The notes under the pieces are model-generated. The model had not been told where the DNA came from and did no database searches. It was given only the letters and a program-made list of their open reading frames with translations. Positions 59,503 to 64,000 of a DNA stretch of 64,000 nt are shown here, piece after piece (the stretch's first letter is position 1; each line of letters begins with the position of its first letter). The stretch comes from Bradyrhizobium sp. NP1 (lineage in GTDB: Bacteria > Pseudomonadota > Alphaproteobacteria > Rhizobiales > Xanthobacteraceae). The position numbers and the translations under genes are program-made. The stretch lies in assembly GCF_030378205.1 (NCBI RefSeq), contig NZ_CP127385.1:3698001-3762000 (forward strand), given 5' to 3'.

Positions 59503-60146
59503 TAGACGGTGCAGGCGCTCAGCGTCGTGCGTCGATCGGCGGGCGCTGCCGCGTCGTTGTTGCGCACGATCAGTCGGCATTGCGGCCGTCGCGTGAGGCG
59601 GTAGACCGCGGCCGGCGGCACGTTGCTCAGGGCGCGATCCACCAGCGTCGCCTTCAATCCAAGCCGGTCGAGCACCGGCCGCGGCACCGGACAGCGCATG
59701 CCATAGGTGAACTGGTAGAACGCGCCACCCGGCCGCAGATAGCTGAAGGCGCCGCCCAGGATCGAGATCACTTTCCGCGTCGACATGTTGAGCAGCGGCA
59801 GGCCGCTGATCACGGCGCCGACCGGCGCGCCGTCATAGAGCCGCTCCTCGGCGAGCCGCGCCGCATCCATCCAAAGCACGCGCGCGCCGGGGAAGCGCAC
59901 CTGCAACAGCCGCATGAAGTCCGAGCCATATTCGACCAGCGTCAGGTCCTGCGGATGGACGCCGCGCTCGAGCAGGCGGTAGGTGAAGACGCCGGTGCCC
60001 GGACCGAGTTCGAGGACCGGGCCGCTCGCCGGGGTGATGTCGCGCGTGATCAGGTCGGCGAGCGCAGCGCCTGACGGCGCGAGTGCGCCGACGCGGCGGG
60101 GGGCGGATGCCCAGGCGAGGAAGAAGGACAGGACGTCGTTTGGCAT
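59502..60146 (-). CDS. SAM-dependent methyltransferase, PmtA-like (phospholipid N-methyltransferase family)
   Basis: Class I methyltransferase of 214 residues. Motif I is VLELGPGTGVFTYRLLERG, followed by LTLVEYGSDFMRLLQVRFPGARVLWMDAARL, AVISGLPLLNMSTRKVISILGGAFSYLRPGGAFYQFTYG and a C-terminal PVPRPVLDRLGLKATLVDR. It resembles the Sinorhizobium-type phosphatidylethanolamine N-methyltransferase group, including the WASAPRRVGALAPSGAALADL N-terminus. Phosphatidylcholine synthesis is therefore possible, but the small-molecule substrate is not proven. ATG 60146 has GGAG seven bases upstream. Its TAG stop begins in the adjacent palindromic repeat. Confidence 0.83.
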   Translation of the reverse strand: MPNDVLSFFLAWASAPRRVGALAPSGAALADLITRDITPASGPVLELGPGTGVFTYRLLERGVHPQDLTLVEYGSDFMRLLQVRFPGARVLWMDAARLAEERLYDGAPVGAVISGLPLLNMSTRKVISILGGAFSYLRPGGAFYQFTYGMRCPVPRPVLDRLGLKATLVDRALSNVPPAAVYRLTRRPQCRLIVRNNDAAAPADRRTTLSACTV

Positions 60147-60340
60147 GCGTGCTCCGGCGTTTTCTTGCAGCGGCGGCGCCGCTGGCGAGGAAGACCGCGA
60201 TCGATTCGATCGCGAGACACGCGGATGATCGCGTCGCTGCCTTGCATCAGCATGGCGTGTGGTGCCGTCGGTGAAGCATGACGCCGATGTGATGTCTTTG
60301 AGGGGAGGCTTCGGCGTCGGTGCCGCGCGATGCGCTTCGC

Positions 60341-61711
60341 TCACGCCGTCGGCGGCAGCGCCATGCGGAAGCAGGCGCCGCCATCGGTGCTGTCGATCAC
60401 CGTGATCTCGCCGCCATGCAGATGCACGATCTCGCGCACCATGTTGAGGCCGAGCCCTGCGCCGCGGTCGAGCGGATGCACCCGGTAGAAGGGTTCGAAG
60501 ATCAGCGCCTGCTGCTCCTCGGGAATGCCGTCGCCCTGATCGCTGACCTCGATGGTCGCCGGATGGCTCACGCGGATGCTGATGGTGCCGCGGCGGCCGC
60601 CATGCTGGATCGCGTTCTGCACCAGGTTGGTCAGCGCCCGCTCCAGCGCCATCTGGTCGCCGCGCGTTGCGATCCGCGCGTCGGCGGCATCGAATGCGAG
60701 ATCATAGCCGGCGGCGATCGCAAGCGGCGCCAGATCGGCAGTGACGCGGCGGCCGAGGCCGACCAGATCGATTGTGGTGAAGGGATTGCGGTGCTGGTCG
60801 AGCCGCTGGATGTCGAGCAGCTGCTCGGCGAGGGTGGCGAGCCGTGCGGCGTCCTCGGCAAGCCGCGTCTTGTCCGCGCTCGGTGGCAGCGATTCCAGCC
60901 GCGTGGTCAGGATCGCGATCGGCGTGCGCAACTCATGGGCCGCATCGGCAATGAAGCGCTGATGCCGCACATAGCCATCGTCGAGCCGCTTCAGCGCGTC
61001 GTTGACGGCGGTCACGAGCGGGGTCACTTCAGCGGGCACACCCTGGGTCGGCAATCGCGTGCCGCGCTTGTGGATGTCGATCTGGCGGGCCTTGCTCGCC
61101 GCCGCGTCAAGGCCCGCCAGCGCCCGCCGCACCACGATGGGCGTGGCGAGGAAGGTGGCAAGCGTCATCAGGGCAAGGCTCGGCAGCGCGAAGCTGACGA
61201 AAGCGATCGAGGTCGCGAGCAGGGCCTTGGTGAACGACATCGGGCCCTGCGTCGCGGTCAGGATCAGCACGGTGCCCGCGGCGGTGGACACGCGTTTCAT
61301 CCGCGCGGCCGGCTTGCGCGGATCGTCGTCGAACATCTGCCAGCCGAGGCGGGCCTGGCTGATGTCGTCGAGCGCATCGCCGATCTTGCCGAATTCCGCC
61401 GGCACCATGCCTTCAGAGATCGAATGGCCGCGCCGGTCGCGGACCAGGAACCAGAGGTCGGGCGTCTCTGCGCGCAGCTTCTGGAGATCCCGGGTCGGTC
61501 GCAGCATCAGCCCGCCGCCGACATCGCGCGTGACGGCCTGCGTGACGACGTCGATGGCGTGTTCCTCGTCGCGGTCGTCGAGCAACAGCCCGGTCAGAAA
61601 CAGCGTGCTCATGACGAGCAGCGTCAACAGCGCGAGCAGTCCTGCCTGCAGCGGCACCAGCCAGCGGATCAGGCGCGAGCGCAGCGAATGGGCGGCGGCG
61701 CTTCCGCTCAT
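60341..61711 (-). CDS. Two-component sensor histidine kinase
   Basis: Inner-membrane sensor kinase of 456 residues, partner of the response regulator whose stop overlaps its start (ATGA). Span 1 is at about 13-40 (VPLQAGLLALLTLLVMSTLFLTG). A periplasmic region of about 115 residues follows, then span 2 near 160-185, a HAMP-like linker, and the H-box ADAAHELRTPIAIL (His near residue 258). The C-terminal ATPase domain has NLVQNAIQHG (N box), SDQGDGIPEEQ (G1) and GAGLGLNMVREIVHLHGG (G2). It belongs to the QseC/TctE-like class with a short sensor; the signal is unknown. Confidence 0.92.
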   Translation of the reverse strand: MSGSAAAHSLRSRLIRWLVPLQAGLLALLTLLVMSTLFLTGLLLDDRDEEHAIDVVTQAVTRDVGGGLMLRPTRDLQKLRAETPDLWFLVRDRRGHSISEGMVPAEFGKIGDALDDISQARLGWQMFDDDPRKPAARMKRVSTAAGTVLILTATQGPMSFTKALLATSIAFVSFALPSLALMTLATFLATPIVVRRALAGLDAAASKARQIDIHKRGTRLPTQGVPAEVTPLVTAVNDALKRLDDGYVRHQRFIADAAHELRTPIAILTTRLESLPPSADKTRLAEDAARLATLAEQLLDIQRLDQHRNPFTTIDLVGLGRRVTADLAPLAIAAGYDLAFDAADARIATRGDQMALERALTNLVQNAIQHGGRRGTISIRVSHPATIEVSDQGDGIPEEQQALIFEPFYRVHPLDRGAGLGLNMVREIVHLHGGEITVIDSTDGGACFRMALPPTA

Positions 61712-62391
61712 GCGGTCTGCTTCAGGAGATAGCCGACACCGCGGATCGAGTGAATCTCGACGCCGGTCTCGGCCTCGGCGAGCTTGCGGCGGAGCCTCGA
61801 GATGTGGGTGTCGAGCGCGTTCGGCTGCACCTCGTCGTCGAAATTGTACACCGCCTCCTCGAGCGCGCTTCGCAGCACGGTGCGGCCGAGCCGCCGCAGC
61901 AGCGTTTCCAGCACCAGAAGCTCGCGGCGGGGCAGGTCGAGCGGCTGGCCCGCGACGTCGGCCTCGCGATGGTGAAAGTCGAAGGTGAGGCGACCGGCCT
62001 TGACGAAGTCCGAGCGCATGTCGGCCGGCCGGCGCAGCACCGCGCGCAGCCGGGCCATCAGTTCCTCGACCGCGAAGGGCTTTGCCAGATAGTCGTCGGC
62101 GCCGCCGTCGAGTCCGGCGATGCGGTCAGCAAGCTCGCCGCGCGCGGTCAGCACGATGATCGGCACGCCCTCGGCCTTGGCCCGCAGCGTCGGAATCAGC
62201 GAAAGGCCGTCGCCGTCGGGGAGCTGGCGGTCGAGCAGCACCGCGCGATGCAGGTCGCCGGAAATCACGTCCTTCGCCTCGGCCAGCGTCGGGACATGGT
62301 CGACCACCATGTCATAGCCCTTCAGGGCCGAGGTGAGCGCCGCGGCCATTCCGGTTTCATCTTCGACGAGCAGAATTCGCATGCGAGGCAT
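61708..62391 (-). CDS. OmpR-family response regulator
   Basis: DNA-binding response regulator of 227 residues. The receiver domain has the acidic pocket LLVEDE, the phosphoacceptor Asp54 in AVLLDRQLPDGDGL, the Thr in IIVLTARGE, and the Lys in YLAKPF. The winged helix is at the C-terminus (LPRRELLVLETLLRRLGRTVLR, NALDTHISRLRRKL, IRGVGYLLK). ATG 62391 has AGGA seven bases upstream; ATG 62382 is an in-frame alternative. It is cotranscribed with the kinase gene downstream. Confidence 0.93.
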   Translation of the reverse strand: MPRMRILLVEDETGMAAALTSALKGYDMVVDHVPTLAEAKDVISGDLHRAVLLDRQLPDGDGLSLIPTLRAKAEGVPIIVLTARGELADRIAGLDGGADDYLAKPFAVEELMARLRAVLRRPADMRSDFVKAGRLTFDFHHREADVAGQPLDLPRRELLVLETLLRRLGRTVLRSALEEAVYNFDDEVQPNALDTHISRLRRKLAEAETGVEIHSIRGVGYLLKQTA

Positions 62392-62579
62392 CCAGGTTCC
62401 TGCGGCCAGTCCTAGCGGCCTAGCATTGCGGCTACCTTGCGGGAAAGCCCCGGCGAGTTGCGGCACGTTCACCGCGCGGAGCAGGGGTCTGCGATGCTGT
62501 TTCGGCCTTTGACGGGGGAGGGAATTGTTGCGACAAAGCGCCGCTTGCCGCACCATGGACACAATCAGGGAGGCTGCCG

Positions 62580-62906
62580 ATGATCTACGAAATGCGTGTC
62601 TATCGTTGTCTGCCGGGCCGTTTGCCGGCGCTGATCAAGCGCTTCGACACCATCACGCTCAAATTGTGGGAGAAGCACGGCATCAAGCAGGCCGGGTTCT
62701 TCACCACGATCGTCGGTGACTCCAACCAGGAACTGACCTATTTGCTCGCCTGGGAGTCGCTTGCCGAGCGCGAGAAGAAATGGACCGCGTTCCAGAGCGA
62801 CCCGGAATGGATCGCGGCGCGCGCCAAGACCGAGGAAGACGGCCAGATCGTCGGCAACATCGTCAACCAGTTGCTGGCCCCGACGTCGTTCTCAGCGGTG
62901 AAATGA
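62580..62906 (+). CDS. NIPSNAP-family protein
   Basis: Small dimeric alpha-beta-barrel protein of 108 residues; function not established in bacteria. Family features are IYEMRVYRCLPGRLPALIKRFDT at the N-terminus, LWEKHGIKQAGFFTTIVGDSNQELTYLLAWES in the middle, and ERKWTAF-like REKKWTAFQSDPEWIAAR. The frame is complete. It is divergent from the response regulator gene and lies 89 bases before kdsA. Confidence 0.85.
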   Translation: MIYEMRVYRCLPGRLPALIKRFDTITLKLWEKHGIKQAGFFTTIVGDSNQELTYLLAWESLAEREKKWTAFQSDPEWIAARAKTEEDGQIVGNIVNQLLAPTSFSAVK

Positions 62907-62995
62907 GGCTCCGCAACCCTGACATTCCCGGCTGAAATGGGCTTGATCGGCAGGATTCCACCGATATGGTCGCGGCCGAAAAAGGAAGCCGCCTC

Positions 62996-63844
62996 GTGAG
63001 CTCAACCCCGTCAGCAGCGCCGGTCGTGAACGTCGGATCGGTCAGGTTCGGCAACGATCTGCCGATATCGGTCATTGCCGGTCCGTGCCAGCTCGAGAGT
63101 CGGGCCCACGCGCTGGAGGTCGCCGCGGCGCTGAAGGAGATCGCGGCCAGGCTGAAGATCGGGCTCGTCTACAAGACCTCCTTCGACAAGGCCAACCGCA
63201 CCAGCGCCTCCGCCGCGCGCGGGCTCGGCCTTCACGCGTCGCTGCCGATCTTTGCCGAAATCCGTTCCTCGCTCGGCCTGCCCGTGCTCACCGACGTGCA
63301 CGAGGCCGTGCAATGCGCCGAGGTGGCGGAAGCCGTCGACGTGCTGCAGATCCCCGCCTTCCTGTGCCGCCAGACCGACCTGCTGGTTGCGGCGGCGGCG
63401 ACCGGCCGGGTCGTCAATGTCAAGAAGGGGCAGTTCCTCGCGCCGTGGGACATGGCCAATGTCGTCGCCAAGATCACCGGCGGCGGCAACGCCAACGTGC
63501 TCGTCACCGAGCGCGGCGCTTCCTTCGGCTACAACACGCTCGTGTCAGACATGCGGGCGCTGCCGATTCTCGCGCGCACCACCGGCGCGCCGGTTATCTT
63601 CGACGCGACGCATTCGGTGCAGCAGCCGGGCGGCAAGGGCGCCTCGTCCGGCGGCGAGCGCGAATTCGTGCCCGTGCTGGCGCGCGCCGCGGTCGCGGTC
63701 GGCGTCGCCGGCGTTTTCATCGAGACCCATCCCGATCCCGACCACGCCCCCTCCGACGGCCCCAACATGGTGCCGCTGCGCGAGTTCGAGGGGCTGCTGC
63801 GCCGCCTGATGGCATTCGACGCGCTCGCCAAGAAGGCGGGCTGA
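62996..63844 (+). CDS. kdsA: 3-deoxy-8-phosphooctulonate synthase (KDO-8-phosphate synthase)
   Basis: Condenses PEP with arabinose 5-phosphate to KDO-8-P for the LPS inner core. The 282-residue TIM barrel has [73 protein letters not shown] in parts, [13 protein letters not shown] and [14 protein letters not shown], and [19 protein letters not shown]. The start is decided by the ribosome-binding site: AAGGAAG lies seven bases from GTG 62996. ATG 62966 is in frame but weaker. Its stop overlaps the next gene by one base (TGATG). In other rhizobia eno usually follows, as I recall. Confidence 0.94.
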   Translation: MSSTPSAAPVVNVGSVRFGNDLPISVIAGPCQLESRAHALEVAAALKEIAARLKIGLVYKTSFDKANRTSASAARGLGLHASLPIFAEIRSSLGLPVLTDVHEAVQCAEVAEAVDVLQIPAFLCRQTDLLVAAAATGRVVNVKKGQFLAPWDMANVVAKITGGGNANVLVTERGASFGYNTLVSDMRALPILARTTGAPVIFDATHSVQQPGGKGASSGGEREFVPVLARAAVAVGVAGVFIETHPDPDHAPSDGPNMVPLREFEGLLRRLMAFDALAKKAG

Positions 63845-64000
63845 TGCATCAGGCGACGCCCGGCGCGCGCGACCAGCGCCTGCCGCCGGTTCTCAATATC
63901 ATTGCGCTGGCGACCTTTGCGGCAAGCCTGTCGGCGCGTGCGCTCGATCCGGTGCTGCCGCATGTCGCGGACGATTTTTCGGTGAGCATCGCGACCGCCG
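63844..64000 (+). CDS. MFS transporter, 3'-truncated by the window edge
   Basis: Only the first 52 residues are visible. After a charged N-terminus ([15 protein letters not shown]) comes a first membrane span VLNIIALATFAASLSARALD, then PVLPHVADDFSVSIATA, the typical start of DHA1-type MFS exporters (span 1 plus the PxLP-x-A-x-DF pattern). The ATG overlaps the kdsA stop, so coupled translation is likely. The substrate is unknown. Confidence 0.7.
   Translation, partial: MHQATPGARDQRLPPVLNIIALATFAASLSARALDPVLPHVADDFSVSIATA

Overview
This window is chromosomal DNA of an alphaproteobacterium of the order Rhizobiales, most likely Bradyrhizobium or a close relative (Nitrobacteraceae). The base composition is G+C-rich throughout. 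The gene order proS - lolC - lolD - dnaE - rpsB - tsf - pyrH - frr - uppS - cdsA - dxr - rseP - bamA - lpxD - fabZ - lpxA - lpxI - lpxB - gltA - gltX - comEC - lexA - moeA - moaC - trpC - trpD - ppiD - tpiA - secG - pyrG - kdsA is the rhizobial core arrangement as I remember it. Small DUF3551-type secreted proteins and several interspersed palindromic repeats that I associate with Bradyrhizobium support the placement. No rRNA, tRNA, CRISPR array, intact transposase or prophage was seen.

Layout. 1-5.2 kb holds the end of a CopC-CopD copper protein, proS, and the lipoprotein-release transporter lolC-lolD. 5.2-8 kb is an accessory stretch: an alpha/beta hydrolase divergent from an OhrR-like MarR regulator with palindromic operators between them, a noncoding Bradyrhizobium-type repeat, a DUF3551 protein, and a 32-residue membrane peptide preceded by two LexA boxes. 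8-14.3 kb holds dnaE and a secreted caspase-like protein whose catalytic His and Cys are both replaced. 14.5-30 kb is one long forward run for translation (rpsB, tsf, frr), UMP synthesis (pyrH), isoprenoid and phospholipid precursors (uppS, cdsA, dxr), envelope proteolysis (rseP), outer-membrane assembly (bamA) and lipid A (lpxD, fabZ, lpxA, lpxI, lpxB), with a GDSL-type hydrolase between fabZ and lpxA. 30-36.7 kb carries gltA, gltX, glnS and an atypically A+T-rich glutamine synthetase gene.

37-56 kb carries comEC, lexA (with its own LexA box) and moeA. A block of about 9 kb then separates moeA from moaC: a HAD phosphatase, an FMN hydroxy-acid dehydrogenase, a CtpA protease, a GGDEF-EAL protein, an MFS transporter, a CGNR zinc-finger regulator and a small secreted protein. 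moaC-trpC-trpD-ppiD follow on the reverse strand. 56-64 kb carries tpiA, secG, pyrG, a PmtA-like methyltransferase, a two-component pair, a NIPSNAP protein, kdsA and the start of an MFS transporter.

The most interesting items are: (1) the 32-residue single-span membrane peptide under a double LexA box, which has the layout of an SOS-induced division inhibitor; (2) the secreted pseudo-caspase; (3) a modular double-hairpin repeat present in three copies, one of which supplies the stop codon of ctpA and two of which bracket the GGDEF-EAL gene; (4) a lower-G+C glutamine synthetase gene lying between two direct 24-base repeats; and (5) two regulator-transporter or regulator-enzyme pairs with clear palindromic operators. 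All calls rest on reading motifs and gene order by eye; no database search was run.
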